Positions 1-11,690 are shown, numbered from the stretch's first letter. The stretch: 18,116 bases of DNA from Trachelipus rathkii (GCA_015478945.1 JABUQX010126191.1:1-18116); one strand, 5' to 3'. The notes: generated by a model from the sequence alone, not told the origin. Numbers and translations are program-made.

Positions 1-1584
1 TTACGTAACTCATTTGCGTTCAAAAGAGTAGATTTTAAGAATGTTCATTTTTTTAGGAAGGGAGGTATTCTATACAGGTCAAATATATTTCTTCTGTTAG
101 AAATATATTAGTCCTATAGAACTTCCTAAAAACAAAAAGAATAAAAGAAATATTCGTTGTGTATATTTTCGTTGGAGTCTGTAGCGAAAATTGTATAAAT
201 ACGCAGACAACAAAATATAGTGAGTGAGTCTTAGAGAGCTGGTTGAAGGTGTCAGGCGCGTTGATTGCTGTCTGAGGAGTTGAGAGTCTATTCTTATGTA
301 GCTAGCCATGGATAGGCTAAGCTCGAATAACTGTTTATATTTTGATGTTGTGAAGTGATATCAATTTATTTTTAATAATTTTAATAATTATTTAATAAGA
401 ATATTCCATTTAATTCCATATACTGTGATTTGTGATTTTACAAGTGATTTGTGTATTTCTAAAGACTATTAACTTTGTGAAAATATATTTTATAAGAAAT
501 ACGTTCTTCAATATTGATATATATTTTAATGAAAAATATATATATCGACTCGTTTACAATATTTACTTATATTTGAAATATATCGATTACACAGGTAAAG
601 TGCATATTGAATTCCATTTTGACTCTCTCCTCAACGCTCTCGATTTGTTAATATATTTTAAAGACTCTTTCTCTCAACAACATTGGTATTTATTCTCCAA
701 ACTCTATTTATTCTGATATATATTCACATTGAAGATTTTATAAATATAAATATAAGGATATTGACAATGATATTTTGATTCTTATTTATTTGTAAGGAAA
801 ATTGAAAACTATATTATTCTGATAAATATTTATTTTGAAAAGAAGGACATATGATATATTTTATGCATTTAAATCTAGAAGTAAAATTTATAAAATAACC
901 AGTGTGTCATTGAGACCCCATTTTGTCCATTTTCTCCATTTGAATTTCTCGTTGATATTTTGCTCAAGACAATTGAAGAAGAATTTCCACATGAGCTGAA
1001 ATGACAATAAATCTTCCACCAGGTACGGGTCAAGTTTTAAAACCCAGCGCTGTAATTCTAAACAGAAGAAACAGTGTATAGAAAGTGGCGATATTCCGTG
1101 AACAGGACGAAGTCTATGTATTTGATTCTTTTTTATTGAAAAGAGTGGCGGCCGTGTGAAGAAAATTTAAAAAGTAAAAAGTGAAGAATTTGTGTGGAGG
1201 TGTATGTGGATTTTCTATTGTCTGGGTCTGAAGAAGAGTCAGCCATCTTGGAATTTGTATGCTGTCTGAAGGATGTCAGAAAAAGCTACGAGATTATATT
1301 TTTTATGGTTCATCATTGATCTTCCAGATTCTGCGTGATTCTTCAAATTTCTCCGTCATATGTTCAAATTTTTCATCAGAAGGAAATTTTTTTTGAAGTT
1401 CGGTTTGTGGTATTCGAAATGAGGTAAAAAGTTAAATGTATCAAAGAACTATTTCAGTAAAATATTTTATAAAATAATTTATTTTTCTTCTATATTTATA
1501 AATAAAATTATCAATAAAAACTTTTAAAGCAGTAGAAATATTATATTTGTATATATTTAGATACAAAATAATTACTCGTTTGTG
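1..1584. other. AT-rich non-coding stretch
   Basis: Every frame on both strands is broken by frequent stops. The longest open run (432-716, plus) is rich in Ile, Tyr, Phe and Leu, as expected from A/T composition alone. Small items seen are a TATA-like box at 194-201, a direct repeat GTGATTTGTG at 425-434 and 444-453, and an AATAAA near 1007. None of them is tied to a recognisable transcript. Confidence 0.6.
194..201 (+). promoter_or_regulatory. TATA-like box
   Basis: The sequence is TATAAATA, followed by about 25-30 bases of mixed composition, which is the spacing expected to a polymerase II start near 220-230. The flanks (160-300) are less A/T-rich than the DNA downstream. TATA-like strings are frequent in AT-rich DNA and no coding frame follows, so function is not shown. 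It could equally be the TATA box of an old LTR, but no second copy of the region was seen in the window. Confidence 0.25.
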
Positions 1585-1628
1585 ATTGGTTAAGGCACCA
1601 TTTCCTTTATGACGTCACAATATTGTGA
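1585..1628. promoter_or_regulatory. CCAAT box plus CRE, promoter-like cluster
   Basis: An inverted CCAAT box (ATTGG, 1585-1589) lies 20 bases before a perfect palindromic cAMP response element, TGACGTCA (1610-1617). The CRE overlaps a second perfect 14-bp palindrome, TCACAATATTGTGA (1615-1628). CREB/ATF and NF-Y sites at this spacing are typical of animal proximal promoters (known from those families). This short stretch is less A/T-rich than its surroundings. Neither flank has a recognisable coding exon, so the promoter role is inferred. Confidence 0.35.
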
Positions 1629-1640
1629 ACGCTAGCCTCC

Positions 1641-1670
1641 AAACAAATCTCTGAATTCAGATATTTGTTT
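1641..1670. repeat. 30-bp near-perfect palindrome
   Basis: The two 15-base halves, meeting at a central GAATTC, are complementary at 14 of 15 positions with no spacer. The left half starts AAACAAAT and the right half ends ATTTGTTT. It sits 12 bases after the CRE-associated palindrome. It could be a dimer-protein binding site, a cruciform, or the junction of inverted repeat ends of a small transposon. Confidence 0.7.
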
Positions 1671-2032
1671 CATAATATAAAAAATTATTTAAATGTTTAT
1701 AGTTATTTATGTTTAAAAAATTTAAATATAAATTCAATCTTGAGTTACATGATTGCAGAAAAGTAGTAGAGTTGATGCATTTTTGTCAAATATTTTTTTA
1801 TGTAAAAATATTTGCTCCGTAATTTTTATTCATTCACACTAAATCAGAAAGTAGTAAGTTGGAGGTTAGAAATTTGTACTCTATAACTCTGATGTCCAGG
1901 TGCTGTAATCTGGAAATAACCGATTCTCTTCATCATCTGCGTTGAAATTTTCTGTGTCACAAAAATATTAATTTATTATTTCAAAAAAATTTTATTTTTT
2001 AATATACAAAATATATTTTTTTTTTTATATAT

Positions 2033-2038
<6 letters not shown>
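1671..2038. other. AT-rich non-coding spacer
   Basis: No open frame or recognisable motif was found. The spacer ends in T-rich sequence that grades into the (TA)n tract. Confidence 0.6.

Positions 2039-2108
<70 letters not shown>
2039..2108. repeat. (TA)n microsatellite, about 35 units
   Basis: An uninterrupted TA dinucleotide run of about 70 bases. Its perfection suggests a young or still mutable tract. Confidence 0.97.
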
Positions 2109-2109
<1 letters not shown>

Positions 2110-2365
2110 CTTCAAACAGCAGTGATTATACGTGTGTGGGATATTAAGAGGAGGATATTATTTTTTTTTCTGTGTGTACATTTGACTGGCGTGGTGTTGT
2201 GGCGAATCAAAGCAACCTTCGCAGCTGCCGCCCAGATATTAGCGGAGGTTCACCTCTGAACGTTACATCCGCCACTCGTTACAGCTATCACTGGGTTCGA
2301 TCTGATATATTATCGGATTATGTTCGGACTATGCTCCCGTTTGACATCAACCCTTGACAGTTTAA

Positions 2366-2399
2366 CCCTTCCCCGCCTCTCCCGTCCTCCCCGTCCCAG
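2366..2399 (+). promoter_or_regulatory. Candidate 3' splice acceptor
   Basis: A long pyrimidine-rich tract, about 30 bases of C and T with few interruptions, ends in CCCAG at 2395-2399. A branch-point-like TTTAAC lies at its start, and a stop codon in the downstream frame sits just upstream (2363-2365). This is the classical layout of a eukaryotic intron end. The same point also reads CAG/GTGAGA, a good donor, so the orientation of splicing is ambiguous. Confidence 0.35.
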
Positions 2400-2716
2400 G
2401 TGAGAAGCACCTCGGTAGTTGCGGATTCCTGAAAACGGACCAGGTTGCTGTTCCATGTCTAGGGTGGCTTCCTTCCGTGCGGAACCACGACTCAATGTAC
2501 TGGTGGAACCCATTGTTCATCGTGCGCACGCCGTTCTACGCCAGGAGCAGCTTTCGAGGACCGCTGACCAGCGATCCGACTGCCGGTGCTGAAATTCACC
2601 CGGCCGCCTTTTCTCCACACGAGGCAACTCTTTTGATGGGCTGCGGCGGTGGAAGCCCGGTTGGTTCTTTACTAAGCAAGTCGCTAAAAATGAACCATAC
2701 TGTTTTGCTTGATTAA
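2400..2716 (+). CDS. Candidate 3'-terminal coding exon, unknown protein
   Basis: Taken from the acceptor at 2399, the frame beginning GT|GAG-AAG-CAC is open for about 105 codons to the TAA at 2714-2716. There is no need to start at the GTG at 2477. The peptide has mixed, globular-looking composition: a Trp/Tyr-rich patch (DSMYWWNPLF) near residue 35, a Pro/Ala/His stretch, then a Gly-rich turn (GCGGGSPVG) near the end. Third codon positions are mostly G or C in the middle, unlike the flanking DNA. No signal peptide, membrane segment or family motif was recognised. Against it, two other frames are also open here and no matching upstream exon could be joined with confidence. An alternative is a 45-codon frame starting at the ATG at 2455. 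This is inference from splice signal plus open frame only. Confidence 0.25.
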
Positions 2717-4679
<1,963 letters not shown>

Positions 4680-5166
4680 CTAAGAAAATGTTTAATATTG
4701 ATTTCGTAAATGTAAATAAAGGAATAAATCATTACGGTTTCCATTGTAATAGCGCAGAAAAGCGTTACAAGGACGATTCTTTCTCTCTAATTCATGATGT
4801 CAAGTTTACAGACGAGCAGAGACGTAGTATCCCAGGATAGGTGCTATTAAGGTTATTCATGAAAATTTAATCACAGACGCTAATATTGATGAAATGGACA
4901 TATTAGCAGATCAGAGGAAAAATACTTGTATCAAGCTCTAATGTATATTCACGCTGTGTTTTGAGAAAAGGTGCTGTATAACAATCATTTTCTCAGGCTT
5001 ATACTACGAAAAGTATGCCAAAATCTTCAAGTTTTTCCTAATTCTCATTGTTACCATCATTCAACCTAAGCGTGGGTCTATTCTGTATGTACTGTGAGAC
5101 ACGTTAAAACAATAAAACAGGTATAGTACATTATGTCAAAGAAGAGTACCTGCGATGGGGTGCCAA

Positions 5167-5321
5167 AAGTGCAGAGACTTCTGGCAGCATTTCTCTGAAG
5201 GTGGGTTATATCTCAATCTGAATAAATATCAAATCGCCCACAAATCTCGTTCGAATTTTCTCTCTCGTTGAAGTAAACCTACATTAAATTAGCAGCAGTA
5301 AAACAGTTCAAATTGAAGGGC
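5167..5321 (+). pseudogene. Isolated Ty3/gypsy RT thumb fragment
   Basis: At 5203-5247 the translation reads GLYLNLNKYQIAHKS. This matches the family pattern G-L-x-L-N-x-x-K-C-x-x-A-x-x-S that follows the catalytic YxDD box, with the usual Cys replaced by Tyr. After a TGA and a frame change, 5283-5321 reads IKLAAVKQFKLKG, matching the K-I-A-A-V-K-x-F segment that begins the RT connection. The gap between the two blocks corresponds to about 29 residues, close to the roughly 34 usual in the family. No palm domain precedes it and no RNase H follows it. A second thumb lies in the main RT copy downstream, so this is a separate, displaced fragment. Confidence 0.55.
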
Positions 5322-6097
5322 TGATTCATCTGGACTCAAAAATGTTAATTATTATTAATTCGACAAATATATATATATATATACACAACGAAGTGCTAAC
5401 TATTCAAATAAATCTCCATAATGACCATTATTTTACACACTTGGCGAAAATGGTAAAAGTGGTACTTAATCCGTCCATTTGAAATTTTGGTAGAAAGGTA
5501 AATTGTTGGACCCAAATTATGTTCCAAGTTGTAAATATGAGAATAATAAGCCAGAAGGCATGAATTTTTTCAAATGATTCGTCCGCGTCCAAAATGAACA
5601 AGCACCTCATTTTAATTGAAAATCGCATTTATGATAGATGAAGTCCCATTCTATGATTCAAATTTTTAGGAAAGGGAACGAATTTAATGTCTCGGAATGT
5701 CGTTATTAACCCTTTAGAGACAAATTTTATTAATCCAATTCCGCAAAATGTCAAATGTGAATTTCGTAAAAGATGATCCAATGATAGGAAAGAGTTATTA
5801 TCTTAGTGTCAAGCCCAGTTGAATATGAGTTTGGTATGACTTTCCACTTTTCGATGTTAGATGGTGCTGATCGTTTACAGGTGTTTTGAAAAAAACCCAA
5901 GTAAACTTTATCCACTTCGAGGTAAAAGATAACAATGAAGCCGGTATAGAGATCGAATTCCAAGATTAACGAGAAGGCAAAATTTAAGGGAGAATTAGAA
6001 ACTTCGAGTTGAGTTTTTAAATGATCAGTTATTCAATATTCATATTGTTGTAAAAGATAACGGTGGTGTTTTAAGGTCAAAGACCTGGCACTGATGT
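5322..6097 (+). other. Retroelement-zone spacer with protein-like scraps
   Basis: No frame stays open long. Short plus-strand pieces look protein-like. Three of them encode a similar V-K-D-D/N string from related DNA: GTAAAAGAT at 5766-5774, and the identical 12-mer GTAAAAGATAAC at 5932-5943 and 6050-6061. The function is not recognised. The minus-strand open runs at 5428-5628 and 5751-5963 are taken as shadows. Confidence 0.35.
5366..5384. repeat. Short (AT)n tract
   Basis: About nine AT units, lying directly downstream of the displaced RT fragment. Confidence 0.85.
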
Positions 6098-6370
6098 GTG
6101 TTAGGTGTTCCTGCTGTTCTTGATCTTGTTAATGAAAATTTATTGATGAAGATGGTTTCTCCAGGGGCTATACTCTCTCTCGGTATGGGATCCGTTACAA
6201 TCCGAAGTAAAGTTTTAATTCTGATCAACAATACAAATCATTCTTTTTCAGGCGATTCCAAGACTGAATTCTGCAAAATTAGCACTAATCTCAATTTTGA
6301 GCATTCTTTTACTCATGAACTTTGTATATTTGATGATCAAGGTTACGATTTATCTTCTGAAAATTCCTAA
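6098..6370 (+). pseudogene. Open segment upstream of RT, unassigned
   Basis: Ninety codons are open in one frame, the longest open run in the retroelement zone, starting at an ATG in a fairly good context. The central part (SPGAILSLGMGSVTIR) has alternating hydrophobic strands with a G-x-G, reminiscent of the region after the protease active site in Ty3/gypsy pol, and the position before RT would suit that. The active-site triad itself was not found, so the assignment is weak. A TTCTTTTTCAG acceptor-like site lies inside it near 6240-6252. The piece may also be gag or chance. Confidence 0.3.
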
Positions 6371-6637
6371 ATTGATGTACTTATTCAAGCAAATGTAGAT
6401 TTCTCATCCAGAGAATACATATCTCGTGTCGAGAAAAATTGTGTATCAAGCTCTGGAGGCGTTTTGCCAGAATGCAATGAGAGACACTATTTTAATAGAG
6501 GCCAATTTTAGTTCAACTCGATGTTCTTGATGAAATTTTGTGGTTTCATGCATTTGTGATTGCTTTCAGTGTGGTAAAGTAGATTCTGTGAACAATTCTG
6601 GCCGTAATGTTCTTCTTTTGTCTAAAATCCAACAAAT

Positions 6638-7552
6638 TTGTGGTTATGGAAGGATGTAGTGGGGTTTGCGGTGCACATAGCGCACAGATGTGGTAGCTTT
6701 GTCTTATATGGAAATCAGATTAACTCTGGTGATGCCCGTTACGTTTCACTCCCAACATTTCCTGAAAAGATAGCGAGTGGGTTAATGACGCTGCATCCTG
6801 AAAATTACATCGAACTCTGATTCACAGTCCTTACTTGGCGGTTGACTGTGTTCCTCGTATTGTTTTGGTGGAAACCTCAATGAAATATAGTTCTATTCAA
6901 TTCACTACCGACATTGTTGCTTGTCAACGTATTTACATCCTTGGATTTATTAAATGGCTACTATAATATAGAAGTATCAGCTTTCTCGACTCATAGAGGT
7001 CATTTCCAACCTCGAGTTCTGCCAATGGGGATCCATTTTGTCCAAATATTTTTTCTGATGGAAGCGATGTCACATTAGGTATGCTCTAATATTTAGATGA
7101 CATTATTGGCATTTCGAAGACTAATTAACACTCTTATGGCCAAAATCTTGGCTGAGGGTGAAGGGTTAAAAAATGGCTTTTGGATTCTTTAGTGTTATCT
7201 CGCGGTTTTTTCTTAGTTCCAAAGGTTATCTGCCATCAACCAAGCTTCAAGCTTTGAAAACTTTTCGGATCCAGCGCTTGCGTTGCCTTTATTGGTTTAC
7301 ATCTTTCTCTCAGGCCCCAATTCCCATGTTCTAGTGTTAACCACCGTCATATTTGCGGAAAATTCAGTTCCCGTTTGGTCGCTGAGCAACCGCGCACCAT
7401 AAACCATATTGTGGAACCCGATTTTTTACAGATTTCTCTAAGGTACACCCATCTCCAGTGGTATTGGACCGGGTATTGGCTCAAAAGATTCAAATGGAAA
7501 TGATAGACCAGTTTCTTTTGCGTCAAGAATGCTTAGTGATATATATTTGTAA
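6638..7552 (+). pseudogene. Ty3/gypsy pol pseudogene: RT and partial RNase H
   Basis: Successive blocks match Ty3/gypsy pol in the correct order but change frame at least five times. NQINSGDARYV (about 6710-6740) fits the T-G-D-A-x-P entry to RT. RIVLVETSMKYS (about 6856-6890) fits the V-L-V-K-K-K-D-G block. VFTSLDLLNGYY (6929-6964), with the first catalytic Asp, is followed by RVLPMGI (7013-7033). YLDDIIGISKTN (7090-7125) is the Y-x-D-D catalytic box at the right distance. SSKGYLPSTKLQALKTF (7215-7265) and the LR..W.....IPMF segment up to 7331 are the thumb-connection. NGNDRPVSFASRMLS (7493-7537) is RNase H. In life this enzyme copies element RNA to DNA in the particle. Both catalytic motifs remain, but stops and frameshifts make it dead. 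RNase H ends prematurely at TAA 7550-7552 and no integrase follows. Confidence 0.85.
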
Positions 7553-7785
7553 ATATTTTCCAATGGATTTTGATTAAGCTTCTTATTTTGGAGATATATT
7601 CTTATCCAGCTATTTCTTTATTTCTCTTTGTATATTTTTTATACATTGGTAAATATTTTCCGATGGATTTTTATTAAGGCAGATATATTATTGCAGACTA
7701 TTTCTTTATTTATTTTGTATATATTTATATATTTGTAAAATATTTTCCAAGCTTTTTTGGGAGATATATTATTATAAAGTCATAT
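7545..7785. repeat. Degenerate tandem repeat, three units
   Basis: Units start at 7545, 7645 and 7731 with ATTKGTAAA(A)TATTTTCC. They continue with GATGGATTTTNATTAAG-like sequence, then GAGATATATTNTTATNNAG, then CTATTTCTTTATTT. The first two are 100 and 86 bases apart; the third is shortened to about 55 bases. The array begins where the RNase H homology stops, so the breakpoint of the retroelement coincides with this repeat. Confidence 0.8.
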
Positions 7786-8154
7786 TATGATCATATTAAA
7801 ATCATCACAACATCCACAGCAAAAACTCTTGACATACAGAGGGTATACGTTAAACTATTATTAGATATATATATTATAATATATTAAAGGGATAGTAGGA
7901 GTATCTCTATGTATAGTATAAATCGCTTTATAGTATATCTTTTAAAGCTGGTCAGAGAAAACTACTACGGGAATACATAGTACTCTCACGGTTAGACATA
8001 TCTATATCTACGTACTCTCCCCACGTCGTGTATAGATATTTATATATATAATATAGGTACTAGGCTATGGAATGATCTTTTATTTCTCTTGAGGTATCGG
8101 TTGAGATAGCGAGATAACTCGAGCTAGATGGTAAATCATTGCGTTTTATGACTT
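7786..8154. other. AT-rich non-coding spacer
   Basis: No open frame of interest was found. The spacer contains (AT)-rich strings and the stem-loop listed separately. Confidence 0.55.
7998..8039. repeat. Stem-loop, 9-bp arms
   Basis: ATATCTATA (7998-8006) pairs with TATAGATAT (8031-8039) across a 24-base loop that itself contains ACGT twice. The A/T-only arms make it only moderately significant. Confidence 0.5.
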
Positions 8155-8356
8155 ATGCGCGGCGCACGTCGGCTGAAGAGACGGAGTATAGACGTAGTAA
8201 ATTCTTAGCGCCTGCGGGCCGCGCGGGCGGGGGTAAAGCGGAATATATAATTCGCGCCTGCGGGCGCCGCGGCGGGCTGGGACGCGGCGGGACGCACCAG
8301 CGGTGCGGGGTTGGCTGTCCTTATGCGGGTGGGGCTCATGCTGAGCATGGTGGTTA
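8155..8356. repeat. GC-rich cluster with repeated core and hairpins
   Basis: This is a sharp GC-rich, CpG-rich block in AT-rich DNA. The 12-mer GCGCCTGCGGGC occurs at 8208-8219 and 8254-8265, each preceded by AATTC and followed by GC-only sequence containing GCGGG. The block also holds a hairpin with arms CGCACC (8293-8298) and GGTGCG (8302-8307), and CATGCT/AGCATG around 8338-8350. One plus frame (8139-8357) stays open and would be Arg/Gly-rich, but high GC and repeat structure explain that. A related cluster lies near 13858. Confidence 0.7.
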
Positions 8357-10430
8357 GTAAATATTATGAATACTAGTGAATATAATTATTATCTTATATT
8401 TCTAGTGAATTATAAATATAATTATTTACCTCAATTTTATTATGATATTTATATTGTAATATAAAATATATGATTAATATATTAACTTAGTAAAAAATAT
8501 AAAATACATTATTTAATTAAACAAATATAACAGATTAAATAAACTTTTGTGCACGCAATTAATTCAGCTAAAATTGGACTTATGTTAAATAAAATGAACT
8601 AAATATATAATTAATAAAAAGATTAAATAAAAATATAAGCAAACACGCTCAATACAAGTTAAAGTAAACTAACAACAGGGGTAGTCCCTAGATAATAAAT
8701 ATTTATTAATTCGATCCAATCACTATATATACTGATACTAGGTCATATTCATAGAGATATAAGGAATTACATTATTAAATATATATAATACCTACGACCA
8801 ATACAAGTAATAGGTAGTGTAATATTATACATATAGTTACTCTTTTTAAAGCCCAGTAGATAATAGGTGAGTAAAATAGGATAGATATATTCTCAGATTA
8901 CGCATGTTATTCATATTGATTTAATATATTATATATAAAAATAATAATATTATAATAAAATGATTTATCTATTAATACAGGTTTTTTTTGAATTTATAAC
9001 TTTTATTGAAGCACATTTTGCATAATAATAACAATAATAAGGATTATAAATAATTAGCCCGTCTACAAATAATAAGGTTAATTCCTTATAATAATTTAGG
9101 CTACTAAATATATTAGTAGCCTAATATGTAGTTTATTGATTAATGTCATATTTCTAAACACATTTTACAGAAATAGGTCAGTTGGAAATATATTTATAAT
9201 TGACCACTAGGAATAGTATATAGCTTATAAATAATCGGTATCCTCATAGTAGGTTATATACTAAGGATGAAGTTATCTATATATAATTTATATTATTAAG
9301 ACCTAATAAAGGCGGTAAGTTTATATATATATATCAACATATTTTTTTATATAAAAGAGATAGAGTGATCTAGATTTATATCGTATTATTAATAATATAT
9401 GGAGATAGTAGAGTGTCGGGTTATTTGTGTTTATTTCTCTCTATAGTGATTGGTAATTATTAGTTCAAATAATGAGAATATCTTATCAGCATTTATAATA
9501 ATAAAGAATAACCGAAATTTAATTTAAAAAATAAATATTTTGAAGAATATTATTAGTTAACAGCGAGTGAATATTAATATAAAATATGTGATATATAGAT
9601 GAATAATTAAATTATGTATATGTTATTATTTTAAAATATAAAAAACTAATGATAATTGAATTTTAATTAAACATACATGTTATAATTAGTAAGCTTAAAC
9701 GGAAAGATAATCCTGTATTTTTTGTTTATTCTCTATAAAATTTATATTATTTGAAATTATTAAACGAATAAAATAAAAATGAAGCTAAGATTTAAAATGT
9801 TAAAGAAAAAAATATTGAATAATCGTTTACAAACTTTTCTTCCTTAGAAAGGAAAAATGCGACGCAGGATAACGAGAATAATAGAAAGATGTTGAAAAGA
9901 GGTTGCATAATAATAATATGAGGTTTGCACGCCTTTTCCAAATGTATAAGAAAAAATTATAGTATATTTACAATAATTAATAATGACATGTTTCAAATAG
10001 TTTCTATTAAATATACATATTTTATATGGTATCGCAAATAAAACGTTAATCGTTTGTTTTGCCTACTACTGATGTTTCGAATTGAAATTCCATTGTAGAA
10101 GTTAATTATCATTCCTTCAATTCCTAAAATCAATTCTTCCTCTTTGAGTTCTGCTATTTCGGTTCTCGTGATGTACTTCCTTGTTTTTAATTTTTCTTTA
10201 ACAAGAGACTATTGAAAACTTTTAGAGTTCAAGCAACATTTTATATTATTTAAAACATATTGAAAATAAAAAAAAAACGTTTTAAATATACTAGATACGA
10301 TTCGTGAATATCAAATCTTACGTTGATATATCTCAAGTGGTTAGGATTATTAAATTATGATTATGATAATTATTTGAATAGCTATTGTTTATTATCAGAT
10401 GGATCCGAAAATGAGCTTGTACTTGAATCC
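8357..10430. other. Very AT-rich block, no genes seen
   Basis: Roughly 75-80% A+T, with stops in all frames on both strands under the standard code. Reading TGA as sense would not help because TAA and TAG are frequent. No mitochondrial, plastid or nuclear gene motif was recognised. The stem-loop at 9096-9124 is the strongest structural signal. Confidence 0.6.
9096..9124. repeat. Strong stem-loop, 12-bp perfect arms
   Basis: TTAGGCTACTAA (9096-9107) is perfectly complementary to TTAGTAGCCTAA (9113-9124) across a five-base loop, ATATA. A smaller hairpin, ATAAGG...CCTTAT (9072-9077 with 9084-9089), lies just before it. The GGC/GCC core makes it more than an A/T chance pairing. It could be a transcript-end hairpin, a processing signal or a mobile hairpin element. 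Confidence 0.75.
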
Positions 10431-11690
10431 AATAATGATCAATAGTATTTCATTGGATAGTGGATGGGAGGAGAATGGATAGTGTGGATGGGCTAATGAT
10501 AGGTTTGAAATTTTACTGATATTACTGGATTTACGTCGTTTAATTGCAATTAGGATCAAGTAAATCTATTAACCTATTTGGTCTATGATATTTTTATTTC
10601 AAAGACTTTATTATATTGAAATTTGAGAATAACCGTGTGACTTATAGTTTGCATTTAATGCGATTTGGGAAATATTGAGATTTGATTGGCTAGGGTGGGG
10701 TGGTTAAGGTGTTATGATAAATTTTGTTAGTATTTTACTGTGACTTAAAGATTGTGTAGAATGAGTAAGGTGGTTGTAGCGTAGCATTTGTATTCGTCGT
10801 ATGGTGGTATGTAGTTGATTGAGACTCGTGAGTTATGGGTGATTGAAATTTAAATGCTGTTAAATATGTGATGCCCGATATGGTATGTATAATAACATTA
10901 CCAGTGTAAGATTGAGTAAGATAAATGCTTCTGTGGTGTAATAGTGATAGATATGTTAGTGTGAGTGGGTATAGTCGAAATTGATTGTTGTTGTAGTGTC
11001 TATAAAGTATAATAATTACTGTTGTGTAACTGTGTTGTATAGAGTATGAAGTAATTGTGTTGAAAGTTGTAGATGTGTACAGATTGATACGTGCTTAAGA
11101 ATGTTCGATAGTAAGCAGATGTGTTGTTCGATTGTACTTATATACGTGTAGTTCATCGAGTGTAGGAGTAGCTTGTTTTAGTCTTATATAAATGTGAAAA
11201 CTTATGAGTTAATCGTATATAGCATAGTTTCGGATTTGTGTGTTGTTAGTGAATCCCTAAAGAACTTGAATTTTGTTATTTTTATCCAAATGATACTCGA
11301 GAACTGTGACATGTGGTACAAATAAGATACAATAGAAGTTATTGGTAAATGAGTGTGGGTGAAGGAGTGTCTATGGGAGGTAAAGGAGTGTTTAAGTGGT
11401 GAGGGAGTTTGTGAAGTTTTGATTGTGCTTTATGGAGTGGGTGTTACAAAAATATGTGGAGGCTAATTGTGTTTATTTATGTCGGTTTATAAGTTAGTGA
11501 GAGTTGAAGATAGTAAATATGTAGGGTGGTGCTTTTTGTGTTGTTATTGTGTTGTATAGTGTCAAAAGTTAGTTGTTGTGTGAATGTCATGTGTTAGATG
11601 TTAGAGTGTAGGATGCAGTTAGGTGTGAGGTAGTGGTGCAGTGGGTTGGTTTGGGTTGGTTTTGATTTATTCGTATTAGAGAACTGTACA
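10431..11690. other. C-depleted, G/T-rich strand-skewed block
   Basis: The plus strand has very little C: 60-base lines typically hold 2-3 C against 17-20 G, while A+T stays near two thirds. Blocks on either side are nearly balanced in G and C. No frame is open. The skew stops near 11690, just before AGCCCCAAACC. Confidence 0.65.

Larger units (their letters stand above)
4680..7552 (+). mobile_element. Decayed Ty3/gypsy-type LTR retrotransposon remains
   Basis: Plus-strand fragments of pol occur in the order RT thumb (5167-5321), RT palm, thumb and connection (6638-7334), and RNase H (7448-7552). Every segment is in a different frame from its neighbour or interrupted by stops, so nothing can be made intact. 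Between and before these segments, 4680-4960, 5700-5970 and 6098-6370 have protein-like open pieces that may be gag or protease remnants, but no diagnostic zinc knuckle or D-S/T-G protease site is convincing. A CFQCGK string near 6566 resembles half a zinc knuckle, but lacks the His and final Cys and lies too close to RT. No integrase, paired LTRs, primer-binding site or polypurine tract was identified. The outer bounds are approximate. The element is known to belong to Metaviridae-like families by RT motifs only. Confidence 0.75.

Noticed and set aside
6545..6610. CCHC zinc knuckle (CFQCGKVDS...)
   Set aside because: The His and final Cys are absent, and it lies only about 50 codons before RT, leaving no room for a protease.
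8139..8357. 72-residue Arg/Gly-rich plus-strand frame
   Set aside because: Explained by the GC cluster and its repeated core; high GC removes stops.
10060..10090. Hammerhead-like CTGATG ... GAAA
   Set aside because: The conserved CTGATGA core is not matched and no three-way stem arrangement closes. The CTGATGA at 12052 lacks a following GAAA.
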